A program made the position numbers and the translations under genes. The notes under the pieces were generated by a model, which searched no databases, was not told the DNA's origin, and saw only the letters and a list, made by a program, of their open reading frames with translations. DNA of 64,000 nucleotides from an uncultured Porphyromonadaceae bacterium (lineage in GTDB: Bacteria; Bacteroidota; Bacteroidia; Bacteroidales; Muribaculaceae), in the NCBI GenBank assembly GCA_937989585.1, contig CALKRW010000031.1:1-64000 (forward strand), given 5' to 3'. This document shows positions 41,917 through 50,538 of the stretch, one piece after another. Within the stretch, counting starts at the first letter, position 1, and each line of letters begins with the position of its first letter.

Positions 41917-43158
41917 TCAGTTCTCGCATGATCGCTTCCTTTTTCTTTTGTCAATCATGCGGATTATGTCGCTGTTCGCTTTGTCGACGGATGCAGTATC
42001 GAGGGATTGCAGGTATATTATGGTCGTCTTTTCTGAATTATGACCCATCGCCTTGCTGATGGTGGATAGTGCCACATGGTTCGAATGAGCGATGCTGGCC
42101 CAGGCATGGCGTGCGACATATAGCGTGAGCTTGGTTTCAAGTCCAAGCATTCTTCCAACTTTCTGAAGATTTCGGTTTATGCGGAAATATGCGTTCTCAT
42201 ACTGTTGTTGAGTGTCAATGTCTCTATCGTTTAATATCGGCAGTAAATAAGCGGTGTCGCTTTCCCCAAAGCTGTCAATCAGCTTTCTTGTCTCAGGCTC
42301 TATTTTTACCGTAAGTTGCTGTCTGGTCTTTCGGCGAGAATAAGTTATTATGCCATTGTTCAGGTCACTTTTCTTAAGAAAGGCAATATCCACGAAAGAC
42401 ATTCCCCGAGTATAAAAAGCAAACATGAATATCTTGCGGGCAAAGTCGAGTGACGGATGCCCGGACAGGTCAATATCGCGAATCTTGCGGATTACATCGA
42501 GGCTTACAGCTCTCTTCAAGGTCTTGTCAACACCCATATAGACATGCTTGAATGGGTTACGGGGCAACTCGAAATCTTGCTCTATGGCACGATTTAAGAT
42601 TGCTCGCAAGTTTCGCATGTAGAAAGATGTGGAATTTCGGCACAAACCGCGTTTCATCAAGAATTCCTCATAACCGAGGATGAAGGTGGAAGTTACCTCG
42701 TCCCATGCGACTTCATTCCCATCAGTGTAACACAGCAGGCTGTTCAAGGTTGTCTCAAGGCGCTTGACCGTCGCTTTTTTACCGATTTTACTCAAGTCTT
42801 CAATGAGTTTTCGTGTAAACGACACCACACCAACTATGCTTAAAGGAGATTTAAATGCCGTTACCACTTCCTCTGTAGTATAGGCAGTTCCCTTGTTATC
42901 TAACGCTGATATAACGGCCATTACTTTTTTCTGCTGTTCTTTCAGGTTATTCTTTATAGATGAAAGATACTTTGTTCTTTCGGGGGATTCATCTGTACCT
43001 TTGCAGACAGATGATTCTTCTGCATTCCATTCCGAATCGCTTATATGCAAACCGGTATTTATATGTTTAACCTGTCTCAGATGGATGATTTGGAAGAACA
43101 GGGTACCGTCCCTGCCTTTTACAGTCGACGGTCTGTATTTAATTTTTATCGAAGCCAT
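41917..43158 (-). CDS. Tyrosine site-specific recombinase (Bacteroidales SAM-like/phage integrase type)
   Basis: A 413-residue recombinase. An N-terminal arm-binding domain (about 1-100) and a SAM-like core-binding domain (110-210) precede the catalytic domain: Arg251 in FYTRGMSF, Lys277 in RRKTRQ, Arg350-His351 in LYVARHAWAS, His373 in AMGHNSEKTT and nucleophile Tyr382. All catalytic residues are present. Two roles fit: inversion of the adjacent promoter segment, since tyrosine invertases beside upxY are common, or integrase of the conjugative element whose coupling protein gene lies 96 bp upstream. Position next to the 23-bp repeats favours the invertase; sequence alone does not decide. Confidence 0.9.
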   Translation of the reverse strand: MASIKIKYRPSTVKGRDGTLFFQIIHLRQVKHINTGLHISDSEWNAEESSVCKGTDESPERTKYLSSIKNNLKEQQKKVMAVISALDNKGTAYTTEEVVTAFKSPLSIVGVVSFTRKLIEDLSKIGKKATVKRLETTLNSLLCYTDGNEVAWDEVTSTFILGYEEFLMKRGLCRNSTSFYMRNLRAILNRAIEQDFELPRNPFKHVYMGVDKTLKRAVSLDVIRKIRDIDLSGHPSLDFARKIFMFAFYTRGMSFVDIAFLKKSDLNNGIITYSRRKTRQQLTVKIEPETRKLIDSFGESDTAYLLPILNDRDIDTQQQYENAYFRINRNLQKVGRMLGLETKLTLYVARHAWASIAHSNHVALSTISKAMGHNSEKTTIIYLQSLDTASVDKANSDIIRMIDKRKRKRSCEN

Positions 43159-43183
43159 ATTGTGCTATAAATTAGATGTAATA

Positions 43184-43214
43184 AAGGAGCACAACCAAGA
43201 TGGCCATGCTCCTT
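43184..43214. terminator. Hairpin between mobC and the recombinase gene
   Basis: AAGGAGCA (43184-43191) and TGCTCCTT (43207-43214) form an 8-bp perfect stem with a 15-base loop, 40 bp after the mobC stop on the minus strand. No strong T-run follows, but it is the likely end of the tra operon. Confidence 0.5.
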
Positions 43215-43253
43215 GGGATTGAACAAATGCTATTATATAATTGAAGTGTAAAG

Positions 43254-45449
43254 TTATTTCTTTACCTTAAACTGCTGTATCTCCTTAATCATGTCCTTGA
43301 TGTCCTGATTGACGCGAAGGAAGTTTGAGTACAGAACTCGCTCACGGGCTTCGCGGAAGGGGAAGGAATAGAATTTCGGAAGAGGGACATAACCCGCTTC
43401 TTCTTTGGCTATCTGCTCCATGTCGAAGTCGGTCTTGCAGTAAAACTTTGAGGTCTTGAACTCCTCGGCTTCCTGAATATTGATGCTGTCGCGCATCCCG
43501 GTTTTGGTTTTCACGAAGTCGCGTGCCACCTGTCCGCAGATCCAGCCTGTAGGCAAGTCGGAGATTTTGGAAGCCGGAACAAGGCTATCCATATTCTCAT
43601 TGAGGTTGATGGAGGTCCGGTCACGGTCTATTGTTACGCCTTTCTTTAGCTGAACCACCTTGCCGAAGATGTCGCTCGACAGCCATTCAAGGGTCTCCTT
43701 GGCTCTGGCTGAACCGCTGACAACATTGCCGACGGTCGTTATGATTTTCTGCATGCCTGTCTTTCCATAGTCAGCTTCCAACTGCGGCAGTTCCTGAAAA
43801 CCAAGTGCTACCGACACTTTGTTGCTTCGGGCCGTACCAATAAGACGGTCTATCTTGTGAAAATACAGCGTAGGCAGCTCATCGACGATGATAGATACCG
43901 GGATATTCTTGCCTTGTCCTGTATTGACACGGGTAACGAGACGGTTAAGAATCAGAGCGTTCAACGCTCCGATGATGCTCTCCATCTCAGGGTCGTTGGC
44001 AATCAGAAGATAAGACGGGTTCGACGGGTCACTGACCTTGAGGTCGAAATCATCACCGTCCTTATGGAATATCCAGTAGGATTCCTTGGTCGCCAATCGG
44101 GATGTATAGACACGGAGCGTGCCTATCATACCTTCCAACTGTTCCATAGCTTTGTTTTTCAATGCCGTCTGGAAAGGTCCAAGAAGCGGAAGAACCTCGT
44201 TGTCGGTCTTGAGGACATCAAAGATGGTCTGATAATCCTCGTTCAGAAATGACAGCACATGTGGCATATCAGAATACTTGCCCAGCCAGTAAGCCGGTTC
44301 GACACGACGGGTCATGGCTGCATCGGCATACACTTCTCCGGTCGGTTTCTCAAATCCGGTCTCCCGGTCAACAACCATTTTGGGAAAGAGCTGATTGCCG
44401 TTTTCATCGTAAGGGAACTTCTTGTAGTTGATGAAAAAGTAGATGATCGCAGCGAGGAAGTTGACCGCAGAGGTCTGGAAGAACTGGTCGGAGCCTCCGC
44501 CTCCTTCTTTCTTTCCCTTCTGTAAAGACTCAAGCAAGGTCTCAGCGGTTTCGGATGCCGCAGCAAGGTTGCCGATATATTTCTGCTGAATGGGGTTGAC
44601 ACGACGGCTGTACTCCACATCCACGAAGTTGATAACCGAGAACTTGCAACCTTTAGGCAGACGGTTTTCACGCTGATTTTTGAGGTAATGGTAGTATAAT
44701 TTAGTGGCAAGTGTAGGCCATTTGTAATCATAAACTACCATCGCAAATCCTTTTGCCGAGTGCTGACGGATGAACGGCTCGACAATGGAGAAAGTCTTAC
44801 CGGAACCGGGAGTGCCCACGACCCATGTACCACGAAACGGATTGGTAATGTTTATCCATCCCTTACGGAACTTGCCCTTATAATAGTAACGCATGGGCAC
44901 ATTCACACTGTACTTATTTTCGACCTTCTCTTCACATTGCGAGAAGCTCTCGTTCTCAAGATTGAAGCGGTCTTTGAGCAGCCCTTCTTTCAAGAACTTG
45001 GAGATATTGTCAAGAGCCACATGGATGAGTATTGTGCCGAGAATACTCGCTACCATATACATCCAAATGTTCAAACGGAGGGTAAGAAGTACGGGCATGA
45101 TACGGTGTCCGAACAGCCACAGTGACAGCACAGTAATGAACAGACCGGCTACGATGGGATACAGAACCTGGTTCCTTGCGTCAAACTCCAGCTTCTTCTT
45201 ATTACGTGTTCCTATACAGGTGATACAGATAAGAAGGAGCGTCGCCATCTTGGAGTAAACAAGATTGCCATCCTGATATATCAGCCACCGTTTCATGCGG
45301 TCATGTATTTCGACTACTACACCGCCGAAATGGTCAAGCACTTCGGGGTCTATCGCATACATGAAGAACTCCAGCAGCAGTGACACATAGATGCACGCCC
45401 GGAATATCTTATAAGAACCTTGAAGTTCCTTGCTTTCTTCCATTGCCAT
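43254..45449 (-). CDS. mobC: Type IV coupling protein, MobC/TraG (VirD4) family
   Basis: A 731-residue inner-membrane ATPase that brings the relaxase-DNA complex to the mating channel. The N-terminal region has four hydrophobic segments between about residues 15 and 150. Walker A is GTPGSGKT at 212-219 and the Walker B-like strand is VSIIVDELPTLYFHKI; FQELPQLEADYGKTG is a conserved downstream helix of Bacteroidales MobC. It is the last gene of the tra operon, 6 bp after the lipoprotein gene. The relaxase that it would serve is not in the window. Confidence 0.93.
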   Translation of the reverse strand: MAMEESKELQGSYKIFRACIYVSLLLEFFMYAIDPEVLDHFGGVVVEIHDRMKRWLIYQDGNLVYSKMATLLLICITCIGTRNKKKLEFDARNQVLYPIVAGLFITVLSLWLFGHRIMPVLLTLRLNIWMYMVASILGTILIHVALDNISKFLKEGLLKDRFNLENESFSQCEEKVENKYSVNVPMRYYYKGKFRKGWINITNPFRGTWVVGTPGSGKTFSIVEPFIRQHSAKGFAMVVYDYKWPTLATKLYYHYLKNQRENRLPKGCKFSVINFVDVEYSRRVNPIQQKYIGNLAAASETAETLLESLQKGKKEGGGGSDQFFQTSAVNFLAAIIYFFINYKKFPYDENGNQLFPKMVVDRETGFEKPTGEVYADAAMTRRVEPAYWLGKYSDMPHVLSFLNEDYQTIFDVLKTDNEVLPLLGPFQTALKNKAMEQLEGMIGTLRVYTSRLATKESYWIFHKDGDDFDLKVSDPSNPSYLLIANDPEMESIIGALNALILNRLVTRVNTGQGKNIPVSIIVDELPTLYFHKIDRLIGTARSNKVSVALGFQELPQLEADYGKTGMQKIITTVGNVVSGSARAKETLEWLSSDIFGKVVQLKKGVTIDRDRTSINLNENMDSLVPASKISDLPTGWICGQVARDFVKTKTGMRDSINIQEAEEFKTSKFYCKTDFDMEQIAKEEAGYVPLPKFYSFPFREARERVLYSNFLRVNQDIKDMIKEIQQFKVKK

Positions 45450-45455
45450 AGGCTA

Positions 45456-46109
45456 TCAATCGTATATGGTTATTATGGGACGGACTTTGTGGTTTTGTGT
45501 CTTGGGCGTCTCCTGCATCGCACCCTGAGACAACGAATAGAGCCACGCCTTTGCCGTTTCCTGACCTGCGACCTCGGTCGATGACCAGTACCAACAACCG
45601 TCAGGCGTGTCGGTGATTGGCTCACCACCGATAGCCACTATCCCTTGGTTGATATAACCGCGAGTTTCCTTTAACAGACGGAGCTGTGCCACCGAAGGGA
45701 TATAGGCTGACTGACCGTATCTCCATAAATCGAAGACTGCATCGGCAATAGGAGAACCGACATTGCGCTGAGACATCAGGGCATAGGTATTTTGGTTTCC
45801 GTCAAGTGCATAGGCATCAGCGGATGTTCCCTGCTTTATTCCGAGAGAATCGGCGAAGGCAAGCGGCTCAAGGTCGTTCAGATACACGGCATAGCCACGG
45901 CCCTCTATGTCCGGATTGGTATTGACATGAAACACGATGCCGATTCCTTCCTTACCCGATTTCTTCCATGTTTCCATAGGAAGAATCTGACCGTCGGTAC
46001 AGAGTACATCACCGACTTTCATCCCCATATCAGGCTCCGGATGGTGTCCGTCACATGATGTTACAGCCATACCGATGAAGGCAAGCATAAGATATACTAA
46101 TTTTCTCAT
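45456..46109 (-). CDS. Conjugation-linked lipoprotein with DUF1566/FISUMP-type domain
   Basis: A 217-residue lipoprotein: the signal MRKLVYLMLAFIGMAVTSC ends in a lipobox Cys. The mature part contains SYIPSVAQLRLLKETRGYI and CWYWSSTEVAGQETAKAWLY, features of the DUF1566/Lcl C-terminal fold seen in surface proteins. A similar domain ends the frameshifted lipoprotein gene at 59289-60747. It lies between traO and mobC and is likely a surface component of the mating apparatus or an adhesin; that is inference. Confidence 0.72.
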   Translation of the reverse strand: MRKLVYLMLAFIGMAVTSCDGHHPEPDMGMKVGDVLCTDGQILPMETWKKSGKEGIGIVFHVNTNPDIEGRGYAVYLNDLEPLAFADSLGIKQGTSADAYALDGNQNTYALMSQRNVGSPIADAVFDLWRYGQSAYIPSVAQLRLLKETRGYINQGIVAIGGEPITDTPDGCWYWSSTEVAGQETAKAWLYSLSQGAMQETPKTQNHKVRPIITIYD

Positions 46110-46119
46110 TGTCCTTTTG

Positions 46120-46617
46120 TTAGAATTTTACACCTATGCCGACGCCGGTCTTGAACCAGTCGCGGCCGTTAATAACAAACTCCGTCTTTACCTGCCAATA
46201 GAGCTGCCACTTGCCACGCATGACATAGCTATGCTCGTAACCGGCGTGGATTCCTCCGATCACCTCATGCGTATCGGAGCCGACAGAACCACCAAAGCGC
46301 AGATTGCCATGATTGTTGCGACCACGGAATACACATGGTTTGTAGGCAGCTCCCACACTCCATGTGCGGTAGTTCTTCCAAAACGAATCCGGGCAGACAT
46401 GACCGCAATCGGCACATTTGTCCCATTTGAGGTACACATTCCCGAAAAACTCCCAGGCGTTGTGGTGAGACATCTCTTTCTCATAGCCGACGGTCAGTTC
46501 AAGTCCGTTCTCATAAAGGAGTCCGGCTCCAATCTGAACACGACCGTCCTTGTCAGAGGCTGAGGCCGTGCCAACCATTGTCAGTATGGCTACGGCAAAC
46601 ATTAACAGTTTCTTCAT
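46120..46617 (-). CDS. traO: Conjugative transposon protein TraO
   Basis: A 165-residue secreted beta-barrel-like protein with signal peptide MKKLLMFAVAILTMVGTASA. VQIGAGLLYENGLELTVGYE and WSVGAAYKPCVFRGRNNHG, with four Cys in CADCGHVC and neighbours, match the TraO family of Bacteroides conjugative transposons. Alternating aromatic strands and the ending VGIGVKF suggest an outer-membrane barrel. It follows traN by 4 bp. Confidence 0.86.
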   Translation of the reverse strand: MKKLLMFAVAILTMVGTASASDKDGRVQIGAGLLYENGLELTVGYEKEMSHHNAWEFFGNVYLKWDKCADCGHVCPDSFWKNYRTWSVGAAYKPCVFRGRNNHGNLRFGGSVGSDTHEVIGGIHAGYEHSYVMRGKWQLYWQVKTEFVINGRDWFKTGVGIGVKF

Positions 46618-46621
46618 CGGT

Positions 46622-47539
46622 TCAGTCCTCGCTTAAAAGTGTATGATGGAACGAATCTGCCGAGAGGACATCCTCATAGTCAATCGACATGGAGATGCTG
46701 CGACCCGAGATCTGTTTCTCCGACAGTTCGATAGTCAGAACCTTGTCGTTGGGGAATGTCAGTTTCCTCACTACAATCACATTGCGGTAGCCGTGCATGA
46801 ATGACTTGGGCTTTTCCAGCACCATTTCAGGCTTCAGCTCGATTACCTGACTGTTGGTAGCCTTATGCACCTTCTTGTCGGCGAGCTTGATGCGCAGTTC
46901 GTCAATGTCGAAGCGGATATTGGTACTGTTATCCACCGAGAAATCGAGGAAGAAGTAGTCGCCGACCGCATAGATGTTGTTCAGGCGCATCTTGAGCTTA
47001 TGCTTCTTGGAGCCGACATTGCGGTACTTCGCCGGCGAGTTCCATACTTTTCGTGCAAAGTTATACATATCCTCGGTCGAGAGCGACACCGCCGGATTAT
47101 TGTATGCGGTCTGCTCCGACAGCTCGACTGTCTTGTCAGTCACAGCCTCGGTCATGCGGGTCGTATAGATTAGTCCGTATTGCACACGGTAGCGTTCCGT
47201 CACGACAGTGACGATGGCAAGGATTTCGCCGTCCTCGTGTCCGGCGTCCTTGGGCTTGAGACGGATTGTATTATCGATGGGCTGGTCTCCGGCAATCTTG
47301 TCGGTAGATATGTCCACAAAACGGATAGGCTCCGTGGCTGTGATTACGGTAGTTACCTGCTCGTTGACTGTGAGAAGTTCCATCTCACTTGGTGTGCAAA
47401 TCCGGCTGCGCTCGGCATAGCTCAAGCACGCTTGGCTCTGCTCTCGCTGGCACGGATTTTCCTCATACGTTGACTGGGCGTTGGCACCCACTGATGCGGC
47501 TCCGAGAAACAGAGCCATTGCGAAATGTTTGATATTCAT
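46622..47539 (-). CDS. traN: Conjugative transposon protein TraN (DUF4138)
   Basis: A 305-residue secreted protein with signal peptide ending VGANAQ. AYNNPAVSLSTEDMYNFARK, LKMRLNNIYAVGDYFFLDFS and the late VVRKLTFPNDKVLTIELSEKQ match TraN, the VirB9-like part of the outer core complex. Its 5' end overlaps the 3' end of the methylase gene by 77 bp. Confidence 0.92.
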   Translation of the reverse strand: MNIKHFAMALFLGAASVGANAQSTYEENPCQREQSQACLSYAERSRICTPSEMELLTVNEQVTTVITATEPIRFVDISTDKIAGDQPIDNTIRLKPKDAGHEDGEILAIVTVVTERYRVQYGLIYTTRMTEAVTDKTVELSEQTAYNNPAVSLSTEDMYNFARKVWNSPAKYRNVGSKKHKLKMRLNNIYAVGDYFFLDFSVDNSTNIRFDIDELRIKLADKKVHKATNSQVIELKPEMVLEKPKSFMHGYRNVIVVRKLTFPNDKVLTIELSEKQISGRSISMSIDYEDVLSADSFHHTLLSED

Positions 47540-48338
47540 TGGTTATGGTTTGGTTCATGATTGTTTGGTTATTGGTTATGGCTTGGTCGATTCGTTGTTT
47601 GGCGATGTCGCAGTATTCCGGCACTATCTCGTATCCGATGAAGTGCCTGCCGGTGTTAATGGCGGCGACCGCTGTTGTTCCTGAACCGATGGCATTGTCG
47701 AGTATCAGGTCTCCGTGATTTGAGTAAGTCCTTATCAGATACTCCAGCAATGCGACCGGTTTCTGTGTGGGATGATAGAAACATCCCTTGCGGTGTTCCT
47801 TAGAGAAGTGAAGAACAGTGGTCGGATATTTGTCATCGGCGATTCTGACAGGAGCAGCTTTCATGTTTCCGTAACAGCGGTTGGTGAATTTCTCCACATC
47901 ACGTCTCGTATGGTTTCTCTCCGATGGAAGACACGGTCGCATCTGCGGATTATAGACCGGCTGACTGTCGTAGAATACCACGATGTCCTCATGTTTCCTC
48001 AGTGGCATACGCCTTGCGTTGAGATGACCGCTAACCCTGTCCTTCTCCCACACGAGATTGTATCTCCATTTTTCAGGCTGCGACATTATCAGTCTCGCTG
48101 TGAACATTCCCTGGGAGAAAAGGATAATCGGACATCCTCGTTTGGCTATGCGGTTGTACTGCTCCCATAGCAGGTCGAGAGGAATCATCCTGTCCCATCC
48201 GGACGCCTTGTTGCCTTTGTTCAGAACTCCATACGGGAGATCAGCAATTATAGCGTCGATGCAGCCGTCAGGGAGAGACCTCATTCCTTCAAGGCAGTCC
48301 ATATTATATATGGTGTCTATAATAGGCATATCGGTCAT
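47463..48338 (-). CDS. DNA adenine methyltransferase inside the tra operon
   Basis: A 291-residue N6-adenine or N4-cytosine methylase. ADLPYG (residues 32-37, the catalytic D-P-P-Y type motif with Leu for Pro) precedes the SAM-binding LDNAIGSGTTAVAAI near residue 220, and PTQKPVALLEYLI is the usual motif before it; this order is the beta class. The start used here overlaps the traM stop as ATGA; a longer frame to 48479 exists but lies inside traM. The C-terminus runs 77 bp into traN with Asn/Thr-rich repeats (AITNNQTIMNQTITNEY). No restriction gene is adjacent, so protection of incoming element DNA is a reasonable role. Confidence 0.88.
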   Translation of the reverse strand: MTDMPIIDTIYNMDCLEGMRSLPDGCIDAIIADLPYGVLNKGNKASGWDRMIPLDLLWEQYNRIAKRGCPIILFSQGMFTARLIMSQPEKWRYNLVWEKDRVSGHLNARRMPLRKHEDIVVFYDSQPVYNPQMRPCLPSERNHTRRDVEKFTNRCYGNMKAAPVRIADDKYPTTVLHFSKEHRKGCFYHPTQKPVALLEYLIRTYSNHGDLILDNAIGSGTTAVAAINTGRHFIGYEIVPEYCDIAKQRIDQAITNNQTIMNQTITNEYQTFRNGSVSRSRISGCQRPVNV

Positions 48339-49552
48339 CGGCTGTTGTTCTGCTTTTCCCTTCCATTCACAAGATACACGAAGGTGCCGTATTTGAGTTT
48401 GACCTTGTTTTTCTTGATTGCCTTGGAAATGGCGGAGGATGTTTTCTGATAAGCATTCTGGATTGCGTTCCAACCCCACTGGGTCACGTTGTCCATACCC
48501 GAAGTATTGCTGTTGAGCGTCATGGAGTTGTCAAGCGCACCACCGGCGATGTCTTTTGCTGTCTCTCGGAACGAGCTGTTGGGGACATACAGTCCTTCCA
48601 TGCCATCGGTATCATAGAGGGTAAGATTCACTTTAACAAGGTCATCGTTCACCATCAGTGACTTGACCGTTCCCTTGACACGCTGCTGATCGAATCCGCT
48701 CATCGTGGCATAGAGATAACTGCCTTTGGGCAGGAAAACATCGTTAATCTCCACATCATCAAGAAGTCTGAGCCTTACACGCGAGCCGTCAACAGCCTTT
48801 ATATCCTCGTCGATAATCGCCTTGATTAGACTCGGTTCCGGCTCGTTCTCGGCAAGAGTATTGAAATAGGATGACGAAGGACGCTTTGCTTTGACAACGG
48901 TCTGGGCGGCTTCATCATCGGATAGTGCGTTGACGGCTCCTTCCTTGACCTCGATGGTCTGAGTGGCTGTAACCGAAGCGGAGGCCTCCACTGCAGGAGC
49001 CGGTTGCTCTACTGACTGCTGTCCTTTGAGACGGGCTTCGGCAAGAGCGCGTTCCAGTTCGGCAAGCGCAACTGCATTGTTGTTGTCGGCATAGTCTATC
49101 GGATTCAGCGAGTCCGATGACATCGTCTCTCCCTTTTGCGCTCCCTCGGCGATTCTGTCCTGCATCTCGCGAAGACGCAGAAGTTCTTCGGTGCGGGCCT
49201 GTGCCTCTCGGTCAAGCATGGCGAAATCCTCGTCGGAATAGCGCGAGTCATATTCTTCTGTCTGTTCATCATTGTTGCGGTCAATGTTCTCTACAGCCGA
49301 ATAGTCCTGGATGCGACCGAATGACTTCATCATGCTCTCCGTGCGGTTGCCAATTCCGTCATCACGGATCTGGGCCTGCGGAAGCGAGGGGTTCAGATAC
49401 TCGGTCTCCTCAAGGTTGCCGTCGGGTGTATCCTTAACCTCTGTCTTGAACATGTCGATCACAAGCCATCCGGTTCCCAGTATCAGGGGATACAGGATTG
49501 CCGGGAGGACATATTTCGGCTGGCGGAAGTTAATCTTCTGTAGTAAGCTCAT
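48335..49552 (-). CDS. traM: Conjugative transposon protein TraM
   Basis: A 405-residue VirB10-like protein starting MSLLQKINFRQPKYVLPAIL (frame open to 49645 but this Met matches the family and overlaps the upstream gene by only 23 bp). One inner-membrane helix near residues 12-30 is followed by an acidic linker with Glu/Gln-rich coiled coil (about 80-180) and a C-terminal domain with VRLRLLDDVEINDVFLPKGS and NMTLNSNTSGMDNVTQWGW. It spans the periplasm of the mating channel. Confidence 0.92.
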   Translation of the reverse strand: MSLLQKINFRQPKYVLPAILYPLILGTGWLVIDMFKTEVKDTPDGNLEETEYLNPSLPQAQIRDDGIGNRTESMMKSFGRIQDYSAVENIDRNNDEQTEEYDSRYSDEDFAMLDREAQARTEELLRLREMQDRIAEGAQKGETMSSDSLNPIDYADNNNAVALAELERALAEARLKGQQSVEQPAPAVEASASVTATQTIEVKEGAVNALSDDEAAQTVVKAKRPSSSYFNTLAENEPEPSLIKAIIDEDIKAVDGSRVRLRLLDDVEINDVFLPKGSYLYATMSGFDQQRVKGTVKSLMVNDDLVKVNLTLYDTDGMEGLYVPNSSFRETAKDIAGGALDNSMTLNSNTSGMDNVTQWGWNAIQNAYQKTSSAISKAIKKNKVKLKYGTFVYLVNGREKQNNSR

Positions 49553-49904
49553 TTGTATTATTGTTGATTGGTTTGATGTTTGGTTGCGACTGTCTGCGTT
49601 CCTTATACCGGCTTTCCTGCTTCTCCACAGCCGTCTGATAGTCATTGGCTTTTGTTGCTACCTGCGACAGACGGTAGACATTTAGCACGAAGCAGAATAT
49701 CACTATGACGAAGACAATACCAAGGAACAGCTTCGGCCAGCGGTCGGCGAAACGCTGCGTGGCGGCTGCCGCTTTGTCTATCTTGAGGAAGCGTGCCACC
49801 TTTCGGCCGGCACTAACTTCCTTTTCATAGCGTTCCTTATACTTGGGGTCGTTTTTATCGGGCATCTTCTCGCCCATGATCAGTTTCTTCCAGCCCATGC
49901 TCAA
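49530..49904 (-). CDS. traL: TraL-like small membrane protein
   Basis: A 124-residue protein between traK and traM, the position of traL. A charged N-terminus (DPKYKERYEKEVSAGRKVAR) precedes one hydrophobic helix around residues 60-77 (LFLGIVFVIVIFCFVLNVY) and a polar tail. It overlaps traK by 4 bp (ATGA type). Gene order and topology support the name more than sequence does. Confidence 0.72.
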   Translation of the reverse strand: MSMGWKKLIMGEKMPDKNDPKYKERYEKEVSAGRKVARFLKIDKAAAATQRFADRWPKLFLGIVFVIVIFCFVLNVYRLSQVATKANDYQTAVEKQESRYKERRQSQPNIKPINNNTNELTTED

Positions 49905-50515
49905 TAGTTGTTTTTGGTTTTCTGATCGATGTCCTTGTTGAGCAGGGTGCGCCAGTTCACTATCAGCAGACCGTGGGGATTGTTGTCAGTACGGGGAACA
50001 CGCTTCAGCTGACCCGTCGTGACAAGCTCACGGGTAAGGATGGAGGTCCGACGCTCGATTCTTTGACGACCATAGTATTTGAATTCCATCTTCTGTGAGT
50101 CGAAGTTGATTGAATCACAGTAAATCGAGAATACGGCCGATGTACCCATGATGTTGTTGTAGAAGCCTTTCTCCTTAAGGGTGTTGTACTGTGCAAGACC
50201 GGTCTCATCTACGAGATACATAGCCTTGTCCATCGTATACTTGATGTACTTGTCATCCGGTGCCAGCGTAAAGAATAGATGGTGGAAGCGCTCGATATGG
50301 CTTTTGGCCTCGACATCAAGGGTTTCATCCATAGTGGTCCGTTCCACAAGAACAGGGACTGTGCCGTCAAGCACATATATCTTCTTCTGAGCGTCGGCGA
50401 CCATGCTTCTCGCTGTCCAGATACTCGACATGGAAATCACCACGCATCCGGCAAGAAACACACAGCAGACAATCTTCACCAGTTTGATTTTATTTTCTAA
50501 GTTCTTGATTACCAT
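49901..50515 (-). CDS. traK: Conjugative transposon protein TraK
   Basis: A 204-residue VirB8-like inner-membrane protein. One N-terminal helix (about residues 13-32), then a periplasmic domain with AKSHIERFHHLFFTLAPDDK and the conserved TSAVFSIYCDSINFD and LKRVPRTDNNPHGLLIVNW. Length and motif order are those of TraK from CTnDOT-type elements. It follows traJ by 23 bp. Confidence 0.92.
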   Translation of the reverse strand: MVIKNLENKIKLVKIVCCVFLAGCVVISMSSIWTARSMVADAQKKIYVLDGTVPVLVERTTMDETLDVEAKSHIERFHHLFFTLAPDDKYIKYTMDKAMYLVDETGLAQYNTLKEKGFYNNIMGTSAVFSIYCDSINFDSQKMEFKYYGRQRIERRTSILTRELVTTGQLKRVPRTDNNPHGLLIVNWRTLLNKDIDQKTKNNY

Positions 50516-50538
50516 TATATGTTTTGTGAATTAATAGT

